Counted from the stretch's first letter, positions 46,560 to 57,670 are shown. The stretch is DNA of 64,000 nucleotides from Mycobacterium sp. 1164966.3 (GCF_001665395.1 NZ_LZSG01000005.1:1-64000); one strand, 5' to 3'. Made by a program: numbers and translations. Notes: generated by a model not told the origin, from the letters alone.

Positions 46560-47231
46560 ATGAGCGTGACGGATCTCTCTGCGGACCTCTCGGTCGGGCC
46601 GGCGAAAAACCTTGCCATTGCCGACTACGGCGACCAAGCGCTGCTGCTGGAATTCGACAGCACCGCCGAGGTATTGGCGTGGACCACCGCTTTGCGGGAG
46701 GCGGCCCTGCCCGGTGTGCTCGACATCGTCCCGGCATCGCGCACCGTCCTGGTGAAGCTGGATGGCCCGCGCTACCAGGCGGGCACCCGGCACCGGCTGC
46801 GCAAGTTGCGGGTCGCCCCCGACCCGGCACCGCCCTCGTCGTCTGAGCGCACCGCGGACGTGGTGATCGACGTCGTCTATGACGGCCCCGATCTCACCGA
46901 GGTCGCCAGCCGCACCGGACTGAGCACTGCCCAGGTCATCCACGCGCATACCGCGACCCTGTGGCGGGTGGGATTCTGTGGCTTCGCACCGGGTTTCGCG
47001 TACTTGGTCGACGGTGACCCCCGATTGCAAGTGCCGCGCCGGCCCGAGCCGCGAACGTCGGTCCCGGCCGGTTCGGTCGCCTTGGCCGGCGAGTTCAGTG
47101 CGATCTATCCGCGAGAGTCACCCGGTGGGTGGCAGCTCATCGGCCACACCGACGCCGTGCTGTGGGATCTCGACCGATCCAACCCGGCATTGCTGACGCC
47201 GGGCATGTGGGTGCAGTTCCGGGCGGCTTGA
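46560..47231 (+). CDS. pxpB: PxpB-like subunit (5-oxoprolinase B / KipI family, Rv0264c-like)
   Basis: 223 residues from the ATG at 46560. Motifs typical of the KipI/PxpB and allophanate-hydrolase-subunit-1 family are present: [13 protein letters not shown] near the N-terminus and [16 protein letters not shown] with [19 protein letters not shown] in the C-terminal half. With PxpC and PxpA, the family converts 5-oxoproline to glutamate. The next gene encodes the PxpC partner 30 bp downstream. Neither PxpA nor the eukaryotic-type OplA that sits beside it in H37Rv is present in the window. Confidence 0.82.
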   Translation: MSVTDLSADLSVGPAKNLAIADYGDQALLLEFDSTAEVLAWTTALREAALPGVLDIVPASRTVLVKLDGPRYQAGTRHRLRKLRVAPDPAPPSSSERTADVVIDVVYDGPDLTEVASRTGLSTAQVIHAHTATLWRVGFCGFAPGFAYLVDGDPRLQVPRRPEPRTSVPAGSVALAGEFSAIYPRESPGGWQLIGHTDAVLWDLDRSNPALLTPGMWVQFRAA

Positions 47232-47261
47232 CGGCTTTGAGGGTGGCTTGAAGGAGGCACC

Positions 47262-48747
<1,486 letters not shown>

Positions 48748-48903
48748 CCATGTGGTGACCGTCACACGAATCAACTGACGCTCACACCGCCGGTTCACCA
48801 GGGGTGAGCGGAATTTCACGCCCGGGTCACGGTCGGCAGGGCCGCGGGCAACAAAGGATTTCTAGCGTGATCGCCAGGAGCGATGACGTGAGGAGCTTTC
48901 GGT

Positions 48904-50310
48904 ATGGGTAAAGGCCGTTCACATATTCTTTTGGACTGGGATCCGGAAGACACTGCGGCCTGGGAAGCCGGCAATAAGAACATCGCCCGGCGCAACCTGA
49001 TCTGGTCGGTGGCTGCCGAGCACGTCGGGTTCTCGATCTGGTCCATCTGGTCGGTGATGGTGCTGTTCATGCCGGCGTCGGTGTACGGCCTGTCGGCCGG
49101 CGACAAGTTCCTGCTGGGCGCCACTGCGACCCTGGTCGGAGGCTGCCTGCGATTCCCCTACACGTTCGCCACCGCGAAGTTCGGCGGTCGCAATTGGACC
49201 GTCTTCTCCGCATTGGTGCTGTTGATTCCCACCGTCGGGACCCTGCTGCTGCTGGCTCATCCGGGCCTGCCGCTGTGGCCGTATCTGGTGTGCGCCGCAC
49301 TCGCCGGTCTCGGCGGTGGCAACTTCGCCTCGTCCATGACCAACATCAACGCCTTCTATCCCCAGCGGCTCAAAGGTTCGGCGCTGGCGCTCAACGCCGG
49401 CGGCGGCAATCTCGGAGTGCCGGTGGTCCAGCTGGTCGGGTTGTTGGTGATCGCCACGGCAGGCAACCGGCAACCCTATTGGGTGTGTGCCGTTTATCTG
49501 GAGCTGTTGGCAATCGCCGGAATCGGCGCGGCACTGTACATGGACAACCTGCCGCAATACCGGATCCAGATGAGCACCATGCGAGCAGTGCTGTCCGAGC
49601 CGCACGCCTGGGTGGTGGCGCTGCTGTACATCGGCACGTTCGGTTCGTTCATCGGGTTCTCGTTCGCCTTCGGTCAGGTGCTGCAGATCAACTTCATCGC
49701 CGGTGGGCAAAGTACGGCGCAGGCATCGCTGCACGCCGCCCAGATCGCTTTTCTGGGGCCACTATTGGGCTCGATCTCCCGCGTTTACGGCGGCCGGCTC
49801 GCAGATCGCATCGGTGGTGGGCGCGTCACCCTCGCCGTCTTCTGCTCGATGCTGCTGGCCGCCGGGATTGTAATCAGCGCAAGCACTTTCGGCGAACACA
49901 CCGGACGACCGATGCCGGCCGCGACGATGGTCGGCTACGTGATCGGCTTCGTCGCACTGTTCATCCTGTCGGGGATCGGCAATGGCTCGGTATACAAGAT
50001 GATTCCGTCGATCTTCGAGGCACGCAGCCACTCTTTGCAACTCAGTGAATCCGAACGCCGGGACTGGTCGCGTTCCATGTCGGGGGCACTGATCGGCCTG
50101 GCCGGGGCGATCGGCGCCCTGGGTGGCGTTGGCGTCAATCTCGCACTGCGACAGTCGTATCTGGGCAGTGGCACGGCGACGGCGGCGTTCTGGGCCTTCG
50201 CGCTGTTCTATGTCGGCGCCGCGGTACTGACCTGGGCGGTATACGTGCGACGGCCGCTGGAAGCCGCTGTATCGGAGGCTGCTTCGCCAGCGGAGCTGGC
50301 TTACGTTTGA
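48904..50310 (+). CDS. narK3: NarK-type nitrate/nitrite transporter (NarK3-like)
   Basis: 468 residues; H37Rv NarK3 (Rv0261c) has 469. It is a major-facilitator protein with about twelve membrane helices. Two NNP-family motifs occur: a Gly-rich GLGGGNFASSMTNINAFYP near residue 140 and GIGNGSVYKMIPSIFEARS in the second half; these line the nitrate pathway. It is the first of two tandem narK genes. It lies upstream of the regulator and nirBD and probably brings nitrate or nitrite into the cell for assimilation. Confidence 0.92.
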   Translation: MGKGRSHILLDWDPEDTAAWEAGNKNIARRNLIWSVAAEHVGFSIWSIWSVMVLFMPASVYGLSAGDKFLLGATATLVGGCLRFPYTFATAKFGGRNWTVFSALVLLIPTVGTLLLLAHPGLPLWPYLVCAALAGLGGGNFASSMTNINAFYPQRLKGSALALNAGGGNLGVPVVQLVGLLVIATAGNRQPYWVCAVYLELLAIAGIGAALYMDNLPQYRIQMSTMRAVLSEPHAWVVALLYIGTFGSFIGFSFAFGQVLQINFIAGGQSTAQASLHAAQIAFLGPLLGSISRVYGGRLADRIGGGRVTLAVFCSMLLAAGIVISASTFGEHTGRPMPAATMVGYVIGFVALFILSGIGNGSVYKMIPSIFEARSHSLQLSESERRDWSRSMSGALIGLAGAIGALGGVGVNLALRQSYLGSGTATAAFWAFALFYVGAAVLTWAVYVRRPLEAAVSEAASPAELAYV

Positions 50311-50571
50311 CGCGAAATGTATTCCAGTTCACACCCGTTGGCGTCGGCCTGACTGCCGCGCGTGGCTGCCAGTGAATTACCAGACAACTGGGATTCAACT
50401 TTCAGGCGATAACCGGCCATACCGAGTTGACGACCCGCGATCAGGAATGTGAGCATCGAAACCGCCAGCGGCGCATGCGTCTTCAGTCGAGTTCAGTGCG
50501 GCGCTCCATAAGGCCAAAGTCGGCCAGGCAGCTTCAGCAGTGGGATGGCTCGACGAGAGGGCTCTTGGCTA

Positions 50572-52017
50572 ATGGGTGTGCATGGCAGTTTGCGCGGCTT
50601 GGGTGTCAGGGCCGGACGCAACCATCGCATCACCGACTGGAATCCGGAAGACATCGTCGCGTGGGAGGCGGGTAACAAGCGCATAGCGCGACGCAACCTG
50701 ATCTGCACCGTGGCGGGCGACCATGTGGCGTTTTCGATCTGGAGCCTCTGGTCGGTGATGGCGTTGTTCATGCCGGCATCCGTCTACGGCTTGTCCGCCG
50801 GAGACAAGCTGTTGCTGGGCGCCGTTGCGACCCTCGTGGGTGGCTGTGTGCGCATCCCTTACACCCTGGGAATCGCCAAGTTCGGCGGCCGTGCCTGGAC
50901 GACGTTCTCGGCGTTGGTGCTGCTGATCCCGACCGTCGGCACCATCGTGCTGCTGGCCAACCCGGGCCTGCCGCTGTGGCCGTATGTGCTGTGCGCCGCG
51001 CTGACCGGCTTGGGCGGCGGCAACTATGCGGCGTCGCTGGCCAACGTCAACGCCTTCTACCCGCAACGACTGAAGGGGGCCGCATTGGCCGTCAACGCCG
51101 GCGGGGGCAACCTCGGCGTTGCAGTGATCCAATTGGTCGGCCTGCTGGTTCTGGCCAGTGCAGGACACGAAGCGCCCTACTGGGTTTGCGCCGTCTATTT
51201 GGTGCTGCTTGCGATCGTCGGCATTGCAGCGGCGCTGTTCATGGACAATCTGGACCATGGCATCGAGGTGAGCCACCTGCGGTCGATCCTCTTCGACCGG
51301 CACACCTACGCGATCTCCCTGCTCTACATCTGCACATTCGGCTCGTGGATCGGGTTTGCCTTCGCCTTCGGGCAGGTGATGCAGGTCAACTTCATGGCCA
51401 GCGGGGAAAGCGTCAAGCACGCGTCGTTGCACGCCGCGCAGATCGCGTTCGTCGGTCCCCTCCTGGGCTCGCTGGCTCGCGTCTACGGCGGCAGGCTGGC
51501 CGATCGCCTGGGCGGTAGCAGGGTGACGCTGATCGTCCTCGGCGGAATGATCCCAGCCGCCGGGCTGCTGGTCGCCATCAGCACCTTCGCCCACCGCGGC
51601 GGGGCTGGGAGTGCGGGGAACTCCGCCGCCATGATCGGCTACGTCGTCGGCTTCATGGCCCTGTTTGTGCTATCCGGGATGGGCAATGGCTCGGTGTTCA
51701 AACTGATCCCGTCGGTATTCGAGGCCCGCAGCCGCTCGCTGGACGTCGGCGAGGCCGAGCGCCGCCGTTGGTCGCGCGCCATGTCGGGATCGCTCATCGG
51801 CTTCTGTGCAGCGGTGGGTGCGCTCGGTGGCGTCGGGATCAACATGGCGCTGCGCGAGTCCTACCTGCGCAGCGGCACGGGCACCGCGGCCTACTGGGCA
51901 TTCCTGTGTTCCTATGTCGGCGCTGCGTTCCTGACTTGGGCGATGTACGTTCGCCGGCCGGCACAAGCCGCAGACCTGGCCGGAGCGCAGGACGAATCGC
52001 GGCTGGCGAGTGTCTGA
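50572..52017 (+). CDS. Second, tandem NarK-type nitrate/nitrite transporter
   Basis: 481 residues from the ATG at 50572 (MGVHGSLRGLGVRAG). The same NNP signatures appear, GLGGGNYAASLANVNAFYP and GMGNGSVFKLIPSVFEARS. It is clearly a paralogue of the preceding gene but the two differ at many positions, so this is not an assembly duplicate. The 261-bp gap before it contains no gene. NarK pairs elsewhere may split the work between proton-coupled uptake and nitrate/nitrite exchange; which does what here is unknown. H37Rv has one narK at this place. Confidence 0.9.
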   Translation: MGVHGSLRGLGVRAGRNHRITDWNPEDIVAWEAGNKRIARRNLICTVAGDHVAFSIWSLWSVMALFMPASVYGLSAGDKLLLGAVATLVGGCVRIPYTLGIAKFGGRAWTTFSALVLLIPTVGTIVLLANPGLPLWPYVLCAALTGLGGGNYAASLANVNAFYPQRLKGAALAVNAGGGNLGVAVIQLVGLLVLASAGHEAPYWVCAVYLVLLAIVGIAAALFMDNLDHGIEVSHLRSILFDRHTYAISLLYICTFGSWIGFAFAFGQVMQVNFMASGESVKHASLHAAQIAFVGPLLGSLARVYGGRLADRLGGSRVTLIVLGGMIPAAGLLVAISTFAHRGGAGSAGNSAAMIGYVVGFMALFVLSGMGNGSVFKLIPSVFEARSRSLDVGEAERRRWSRAMSGSLIGFCAAVGALGGVGINMALRESYLRSGTGTAAYWAFLCSYVGAAFLTWAMYVRRPAQAADLAGAQDESRLASV

Positions 52018-52106
52018 GCTCACGTGTGATTCACGCCCCATCATGAGCAATGCGTCAGCAATTGCGTGGTAACGCAACGGAAATCAACCGGGCATACACA
52101 GTTCAT

Positions 52107-53252
52107 ATGGGCCAGCCAGACTCTGCGCCGCTGACCGGTTACCGCATTGCGGTGACGTCGGCCCGGCGCGCCGAGGAGCTCTGCGCGCTACTGCACCGGC
52201 AGGGCGCCGAGGTCTGTGCCGCCGCGGCCATCAACATGATCGCCTTACCCGACGACGACGAGCTGCACCGCAACACCGAGCAACTGATCGCCCAGCCGCC
52301 CGACATTCTGGTAGCGCACACCGGCATCGGCTTTCGGGGTTGGATCGCCGCCGCCGAAGGCTGGGGACTGGCCAACCAGCTCATCGAGTCGCTGTCGCCG
52401 GTGCGGATCATTTCTCGTGGGCCGAAAGCCACCGGGGCGTTGCGCGCCGCGGGCCTGCACGAGGAGTGGTCTCCGGATTCAGAGTCCTCGCAGGAAGTGC
52501 TGGAGTATCTACTCAAATCGGATCTGTCCGGTGCGCGCATCGCGGTCCAGCTGCACGGCGCCGCGGACGCCTGGGACCCGTTTCCGGAGTTTCTCGGCGG
52601 ATTGCGTTACGCGGGGGCCGAGGTGGTGCCGATCCGGGTCTACCGCTGGAAACCAACGCCTTTGGGCGGCGATTTCGACCAACTGGTCACCGGGATAGCG
52701 CGGCGGCAATTCGATGCGGTCAGCTTCACATCGGCACCTGCGGCGGCAGCCGTACTGGAACGCAGCCGGGAATTGAATCTCCAGGATCAGGTGCTGGAGG
52801 CACTGCGCACCGATGTGCACGCGATGTGTGTCGGTCCGGTGACCTCGAGGCCGCTGATCCGCAAAGGCATTCCGGCGTCATCGCCGGAACGAATGCGCTT
52901 GGGAGCCTTGGCCCGCCATATTGCCGAGGAGTTGCCGATATTGGGTTCGTGTACCGTGCAGGCCGCCGGCCACGCGGTCGACATCCGCGGGACCAGCGTG
53001 CTGGTGGACGGTTCGGTCAAATCGCTGTCGCCATCGGGGATGGCGATATTGCGCGCGCTCGCAAAGCGTCCCGGTGACGTAGTCACGCGCAGCGAACTGC
53101 TCCGCGTGCTGCCGGGCAACGGCAACGACACCCATGCGGTGGACACCGCTGTGTTGCGGCTCCGAACAGCTTTGGGCGACAAGAACATTGTCGCGACGGT
53201 GGTCAAACGTGGCTATCGGCTCGCCGTCGACGCACCAACGGGTGCGCGATGA
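52107..53252 (+). CDS. nnaR: NnaR-type regulator: HemD-like domain fused to a winged-helix DNA-binding domain (Rv0260c-like)
   Basis: 381 residues from the ATG at 52107, exactly the length of Rv0260c. The first ~265 residues resemble uroporphyrinogen-III synthase (TGYRIAVTSARRAEELCALL; FDAVSFTSAPAAAAVLERS). The last ~90 form an OmpR-type winged helix (LSPSGMAILRALAKRPGDVV, then TRSELLRVLPG). Orthologues in actinobacteria called NnaR co-activate nitrite and nitrate assimilation genes with GlnR. Its place between narK and nirBD supports that role. It overlaps the next gene by 4 bp (ATGA). Confidence 0.85.
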   Translation: MGQPDSAPLTGYRIAVTSARRAEELCALLHRQGAEVCAAAAINMIALPDDDELHRNTEQLIAQPPDILVAHTGIGFRGWIAAAEGWGLANQLIESLSPVRIISRGPKATGALRAAGLHEEWSPDSESSQEVLEYLLKSDLSGARIAVQLHGAADAWDPFPEFLGGLRYAGAEVVPIRVYRWKPTPLGGDFDQLVTGIARRQFDAVSFTSAPAAAAVLERSRELNLQDQVLEALRTDVHAMCVGPVTSRPLIRKGIPASSPERMRLGALARHIAEELPILGSCTVQAAGHAVDIRGTSVLVDGSVKSLSPSGMAILRALAKRPGDVVTRSELLRVLPGNGNDTHAVDTAVLRLRTALGDKNIVATVVKRGYRLAVDAPTGAR

Positions 53253-54043
53253 ATCTGGTCATGGTGGCGCACGGCACCCGCAGAACCGACGGCGTGGCGA
53301 TGATCGGACGCCTCGCCGAGGAGGTGGGCGAGCTGGTCGGCGCAATCGTGCGGGTTGCGTTCGTCGACGTACTCGGGCCTACCCCCAGCGAGCTGCTTTC
53401 GCGGTATGCGGCGCCTTCCCATGCATGCCCCGCCATCGTGGTGCCGGCGTTCCTGTCGCGCGGATATCACGTCCGCACCGACCTTCCCGCTCACGTCGCG
53501 GCCAGCGGACATCCGAATGTCACGGTCACCCCCGCGTTGGGTCCGGGGCCGCAGATCACCCGGCTACTCGACGATCAACTGGTGAAAACAGGTTGGCGTC
53601 CCGGTGATTCGGTGATCCTGGCTGCAGCGGGTACCTCCGATCGACGGGCCCGGGCGGATCTGCGCAGCGCCGCAACGCTGCTAGCCGCGCTGACCGGAGC
53701 ACGAGTCGACTTGGCATTTGCGGCGGCCGGCGAACCCGATGTCCGCACGGCAGTGGCCGAGGCACGACGCCGGGGTGCTCAGCGCGTCGCGGTTGCCTCG
53801 TATCTGCTGGCCGACGGGCTTTTTCAAGGACGGTTGCACGCGTCTGGCGCCGACCTCGTGACCCGGCCACTTGGCACCCATCCCGGGCTGGCGCGGGTGA
53901 TCGCGAATCGGTTCCGGGTTTTCCAGGGCACCGCGACGCATCGGGGCAGTCGCCGACACTTGTCGAAAGGCGTGGTGCATACAACTCTGCCCGTTTGCCA
54001 CGCCGAAGCCGCCTACGCTTGCTCTTTGGAGATATCCAGGTAA
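53249..54043 (+). CDS. CbiX/SirB-type sirohydrochlorin chelatase-like protein (Rv0259c-like)
   Basis: 264 residues from the ATG at 53249, which overlaps the regulator's stop. Two CbiX-like halves are visible: the N-terminal half starts MNLVMVAHGTRRTDGVAMIG, with the His of the metal site, and the second half starts near DSVILAAAGTSDRRARAD and has a shorter match. These enzymes insert iron (siroheme) or cobalt into sirohydrochlorin. Next to nirB, which needs siroheme, the iron role fits best. The C-terminal ~20 residues look non-conserved and may be a recent extension. Confidence 0.82.
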   Translation: MNLVMVAHGTRRTDGVAMIGRLAEEVGELVGAIVRVAFVDVLGPTPSELLSRYAAPSHACPAIVVPAFLSRGYHVRTDLPAHVAASGHPNVTVTPALGPGPQITRLLDDQLVKTGWRPGDSVILAAAGTSDRRARADLRSAATLLAALTGARVDLAFAAAGEPDVRTAVAEARRRGAQRVAVASYLLADGLFQGRLHASGADLVTRPLGTHPGLARVIANRFRVFQGTATHRGSRRHLSKGVVHTTLPVCHAEAAYACSLEISR

Positions 54044-54053
54044 TCCTGACAAC

Positions 54054-54503
54054 ATGGCCCGTAACGAAGAGCCTTCGCGTGGGCTCCTCGACGACGTGGC
54101 GAAAATGCTGCGTTTGCCGTTCAGCACACCGGAGTTCATCGACCGCATAGTCACCGGCAGTGTCAACCAAGTGGGCCGGCGCACGCTTTTCATGCTGATT
54201 ACCACCTGGGATGCGGCCGGTGGCGGCCCGTTTGCCGCCAGCGCGATAGCGTCGACGGGGCTGGCCAAGACCGCGGAAATCGTGCAGTCGATGTTCATCG
54301 GACCGGTCTTCAACCCGCTGCTCAAAATGCTTGGAGCCGACAAGGTCGCCGTCCGTGCGTCGTTATGCGCCTCTCAACTCGTCGGTTTGGGCATTATGCG
54401 CTACGGGGTGCGTTCCGAGCCGCTGCACTCGATGACGGTGGAACAACTCGTCGACGCCATCGGTCCAACGATGCAGCGGTACCTCGTCGGCAAAATCGAC
54501 TAG
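54054..54503 (+). CDS. TetR C-terminal-domain-only protein (Rv0258c-like)
   Basis: 149 residues, similar in size to Rv0258c. No helix-turn-helix is seen. The C-terminal half (RASLCASQLVGLGIMRYGVR, then EPLHSMTVEQLVDAIGPTMQRYL) has the pattern of the ligand-binding domain of many actinobacterial TetR regulators. The N-terminal DNA-binding part seems absent or lost. It may act as a dimer partner or be a relic. It starts 10 bp after the chelatase gene, so it is probably in the same operon. The TAG stop lies close to the second 56-bp repeat array. Confidence 0.7.
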   Translation: MARNEEPSRGLLDDVAKMLRLPFSTPEFIDRIVTGSVNQVGRRTLFMLITTWDAAGGGPFAASAIASTGLAKTAEIVQSMFIGPVFNPLLKMLGADKVAVRASLCASQLVGLGIMRYGVRSEPLHSMTVEQLVDAIGPTMQRYLVGKID

Positions 54504-54514
54504 TGCAGGCCCCC

Positions 54515-54626
54515 CTCGTCCCATTGGTGGCGACCCGCCGCGCCCGGCTTCGCCGCGCTTGCGATCGCCCCTCGTCCCATTGGTGGCGACCCGCCGCGCC
54601 CGGCTTCGCCGCGCTTGCGATCGCCC
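54515..54626. repeat. Two tandem copies of the 56-bp repeat (inverted relative to the 12.3-kb array)
   Basis: Units start at 54515 and 54571, both identical (CTCGTCCCATTGGTGGCGAC ... GCGCTTGCGATCGCCC). The reverse complement matches the unit of the array at 12255-12422 at all but a few positions. The array ends exactly at the nirD stop codon (54627-54629, CTA on the plus strand), so again it fills the gap between converging genes. Confidence 0.95.
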
Positions 54627-54983
54627 CTAGGCGGCCATCCGTGCGATCTGGATGTGCCCTGCCGGCGTGACGCGCGCCGGGTACACCGGCACCGAGACCC
54701 TCGGGTCGTCCAGGCAGCTGCCGTCGTCGAGCGCGAAAGCCTGCTTCAGGATGGGCGATTGCACCGTGGCGCGGCCACCCCGATCGCCTACGATCCCGCG
54801 TGACAGCACGGCCGCGCCGGAGAACGGGTCGACGTTGCCCACCGCGTGTACCGTGCCGTCGTCCAGCCGGAACAAAGCCGCCTGGCTGCCGTCGTCGAGC
54901 AGCACACCGACGCCACGACCCGGAATGAGATGGTCGTAGGCGCAGGCGGTAGTCCACACCTGAATGTCGTTGAGAAGCGTCAT
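54627..54983 (-). CDS. nirD: Nitrite reductase small subunit NirD
   Basis: 118 residues, the same length as Rv0253. It has a Rieske-like fold (VWTTACAYDHLIPGRGVGVL; FRLDDGTVHAVGNVDPFSG) but lacks the paired Cys-His ligands of true Rieske proteins, as is normal for the small NirD subunit. It works with NirB in the reduction of nitrite to ammonia with NADH. It begins 12 bp after nirB ends and its stop touches the 56-bp repeat array. Confidence 0.92.
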   Translation of the reverse strand: MTLLNDIQVWTTACAYDHLIPGRGVGVLLDDGSQAALFRLDDGTVHAVGNVDPFSGAAVLSRGIVGDRGGRATVQSPILKQAFALDDGSCLDDPRVSVPVYPARVTPAGHIQIARMAA

Positions 54984-54995
54984 GGTTCCTCCTAT

Positions 54996-57545
54996 TTACG
55001 ATCTGACTCGCGGAATACCAATGGGCACAGGCACTTTGCGCCCTTCACGTTCAGTGAAGGTCACTGTGGAGTCGACGGCGTCCGGCGCATTGACGAAGGA
55101 GACGAACCGCGACAGCTTGTCCGGATCCTCCAGCACGCCCTTCCATTCGCACTTGTAGTTCTGCACATGCCGTTGGATTGCGGCCTCGAATTCGGCGGCC
55201 AGGCCCAGCGAGTCTTCGCAGACCACCTCGCGCACGTGATCCAGCCCAAGCGATTCGACCCACGGCGCGGTGCGCTGCAACCGGTCGGCCGTCCGGATGT
55301 AGTACATGAGGAACCGGTCGACGTAGCGGATCAGTGTCTGGGTGTCGAGGTCACTGGCCAAGAGCTGGGCGTGCTTGGGCGTCATGCCGCCGTTGCCGCC
55401 GACGTAGAGGTTCCAGCCCTTTTCGGTGGCGATGACGCCCACGTCTTTTCCACGTGCCTCGGCGCACTCCCGCGCGCAACCTGAGACGCCCAGCTTGAGC
55501 TTGTGCGGGGCCCGCAATCCGCGGTAGCGCAGTTCCAAATCGATGGCCAACTGCACCGAATCCTGTTGGCCGTAGCGGCACCAGTCGCTGCCCACGCAGC
55601 TCTTGACGGTGCGCAACGCCTTGCCGTAGGCGTGGCCGGATTCCATACCGGCGTCGACGAGCCGCTTCCAGATGGCGGGCAGCTGATCCACCCGGGCTCC
55701 GAACATGTCGATCCGCTGGCCACCGGTGATCTTGGTGTACAGGCCGAAATCCTGTGCGATCTGGCCGATCACGATCAGGTGCTCCGGCTTGATGTCACCG
55801 CCGGGCACCCGCGGCACCACCGAGTAGCTGCCGTTCTTTTGTATGTTGGCCAGGAAGTGGTCGTTCGAATCCTGCAGCGACGCCTGCTCTCCATCGAGGA
55901 TGTGGTCCGAGCCGGTCGAAGCCAGGATCGAAGCGACGACGGGTTTGCAGATGTCGCAACCCTTTCCGCGGCCGAAGCGCTCCAGCAACTCGGAGAACGT
56001 CCGGATCTCGGTGGCCGAGATTATCTGGAAAAGCTCTGCCCGCGACTGGCTGAAGTGCTCGCAGAGTGCCTTGGACTGTTCCACGCCTTCGGCTTCCAGC
56101 AACTGCTTGAGCAGTGGCACACAAGAGCCGCACGACGTGCCGGCCGCGGTGCATGCCTTGAGCGCCGCGACGTCGCCGCAGCCGTCGCCGATCGCGCACT
56201 TCAGGTCACCCTTGGTGACGTTGTTGCAGGAGCAGATCTGCGCCGAATCCGGCAGCGCCCCAATACCCAACGCAGACGCGCCGTCACCCGAGCCGGCCGG
56301 TGCGATCAACGCCAGTGGATCCCCCGGCAATTCGCTGCCGACCATCGGCCGCAACACCCCGTACGACGACGCATCGCCCACCAGGACGCCACCGAGCAGT
56401 GTCTTGGCGTCGTCGGACAGCACCAGCTTGGCGTAGGTCCGGTTCACTGCGTCATTGATGACAACTTCGAGGCAATTCTCGGTTGCGCCCATCGCGTCGC
56501 CGAAGCTCGCGACGTCGACGCCCAGCAGTTTGAGCTTGGTCGAAAGATCCGCCTCGGGAAACTCCGCGGCGCCGTCCAGCAGCTGGTCGGCCACCACTTC
56601 GGCGCTGGTGTAACCGGGTCCGACCAGGCCGTAGCAGCGGCCCTCGATCGCCGCGACCTCGCCGACCGCGTAGATGTCGGGATCGCTTGTCCGGCAGGAT
56701 AGATCGGTGAGCACGCCGCCGCGGTCGGCGATCGTCAACCCGGCCGCTCGCGCCAATTCGTCGCGGGGTCGGATACCGGCCGCGAATACCACCACACCGG
56801 CATCAATGACCTCACCGTCGGTGAGTCGCACTCGCACCGACTGCGAACCGTCCGAATGTGCAACGGAATCAATCGATTCGGTGCCCGTCCCGACGTGCAC
56901 CGCGATTCCGAGGTCTGCGACCATCCTGGCCAGCAGTGCCCCGCCGGCCTCGTCGATCTGCTGGGCCATCAATCGCGGCATCATCTCTATGACGTGCGTG
57001 TGTAATCCGAACTGGCGCAGGGCATTCGCGGCTTCGAGTCCAAGCAGTCCACCGCCGATGACAACGCCCGCCCCGACCTGGCCGGCCGCCACAGTGCGCT
57101 GGGCGCCGGCGCGGATCGCGTCCAGGTCGTCGAGCGTGCGATAGACGTGGCAGGGCGGCAGGTCGTGGCCCGGCACCGGCGGGACGAATGCGTATGACCC
57201 GGTGGCGAGCACCAGGGCGTCGTAGCTGTGTCGCAGACCGTCGGCGGTGACCACCGACTTTGTGGCGCGGTCGATTTCGGTGACGCGCGTGCTCAGCAGC
57301 AGCCGGACCATCTCGTCACCGGCATAGTCGTTGCCGGGCAAGGCCAGCAGGCCCCGCTCCCAGCTCTCGGTGTAGGAGGTCAGACCGACACGGTCGTAGG
57401 CGGCGTCTGCCTCCTCCGCCAGCACGGTGACCCGCCACGAGCCATTTGCGTCGCGGGCGCGAAGCGCCTCGACCAGTCGATGGCCCACCATGCCGTGCCC
57501 GACCACGATCACGTGGCGGGCTGCTGACTTTCCGGCTGGGGCCAT
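54996..57545 (-). CDS. nirB: Assimilatory nitrite reductase large subunit NirB
   Basis: 849 residues. The domains in order are an FAD/NAD(P)H oxidoreductase (HVIVVGHGMVGHRLVEAL; VVIGGGLLGLEAANAL), two BFD-like [2Fe-2S] regions (ICSCNNVTKGD; GCDICKPVVAS), a ferredoxin-like half-domain and the siroheme/[4Fe-4S] domain with CVGSDWC and GCAREC. The enzyme reduces nitrite to ammonium in the cytoplasm using NADH. Expression is probably driven by GlnR and NnaR; no convincing GlnR box was identified in the 215-bp gap upstream. It is divergent from hsp20. Confidence 0.95.
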   Translation of the reverse strand: MAPAGKSAARHVIVVGHGMVGHRLVEALRARDANGSWRVTVLAEEADAAYDRVGLTSYTESWERGLLALPGNDYAGDEMVRLLLSTRVTEIDRATKSVVTADGLRHSYDALVLATGSYAFVPPVPGHDLPPCHVYRTLDDLDAIRAGAQRTVAAGQVGAGVVIGGGLLGLEAANALRQFGLHTHVIEMMPRLMAQQIDEAGGALLARMVADLGIAVHVGTGTESIDSVAHSDGSQSVRVRLTDGEVIDAGVVVFAAGIRPRDELARAAGLTIADRGGVLTDLSCRTSDPDIYAVGEVAAIEGRCYGLVGPGYTSAEVVADQLLDGAAEFPEADLSTKLKLLGVDVASFGDAMGATENCLEVVINDAVNRTYAKLVLSDDAKTLLGGVLVGDASSYGVLRPMVGSELPGDPLALIAPAGSGDGASALGIGALPDSAQICSCNNVTKGDLKCAIGDGCGDVAALKACTAAGTSCGSCVPLLKQLLEAEGVEQSKALCEHFSQSRAELFQIISATEIRTFSELLERFGRGKGCDICKPVVASILASTGSDHILDGEQASLQDSNDHFLANIQKNGSYSVVPRVPGGDIKPEHLIVIGQIAQDFGLYTKITGGQRIDMFGARVDQLPAIWKRLVDAGMESGHAYGKALRTVKSCVGSDWCRYGQQDSVQLAIDLELRYRGLRAPHKLKLGVSGCARECAEARGKDVGVIATEKGWNLYVGGNGGMTPKHAQLLASDLDTQTLIRYVDRFLMYYIRTADRLQRTAPWVESLGLDHVREVVCEDSLGLAAEFEAAIQRHVQNYKCEWKGVLEDPDKLSRFVSFVNAPDAVDSTVTFTEREGRKVPVPIGIPRVRS

Positions 57546-57670
57546 GAAAAGCAGGGTAGGGGTCTGAAATTAAGGAAAAGGCGCTCAATGTGACGCCCGT
57601 ATGACGACGTCCTCACACCTCACAGCGACCTGTGTGACAGTGTTCTCTGACGGCGAACTGGCAGGTGGAA

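Noticed and set aside
50569..51594. 341-codon minus-strand frame across the second narK
   Set aside because: It is antisense to a clear twelve-helix transporter and low in complexity (Gln/His/Arg/Asp-rich), as shadow frames usually are.
48904..52017. Tandem narK genes as an assembly duplication
   Set aside because: The two proteins differ at many residues and have different N- and C-termini, so they are true paralogues.
57546..57660. GlnR box upstream of nirB
   Set aside because: A few GTGAC/ATGAC-like words occur, but their spacing does not fit the GlnR pattern well enough to report a site.
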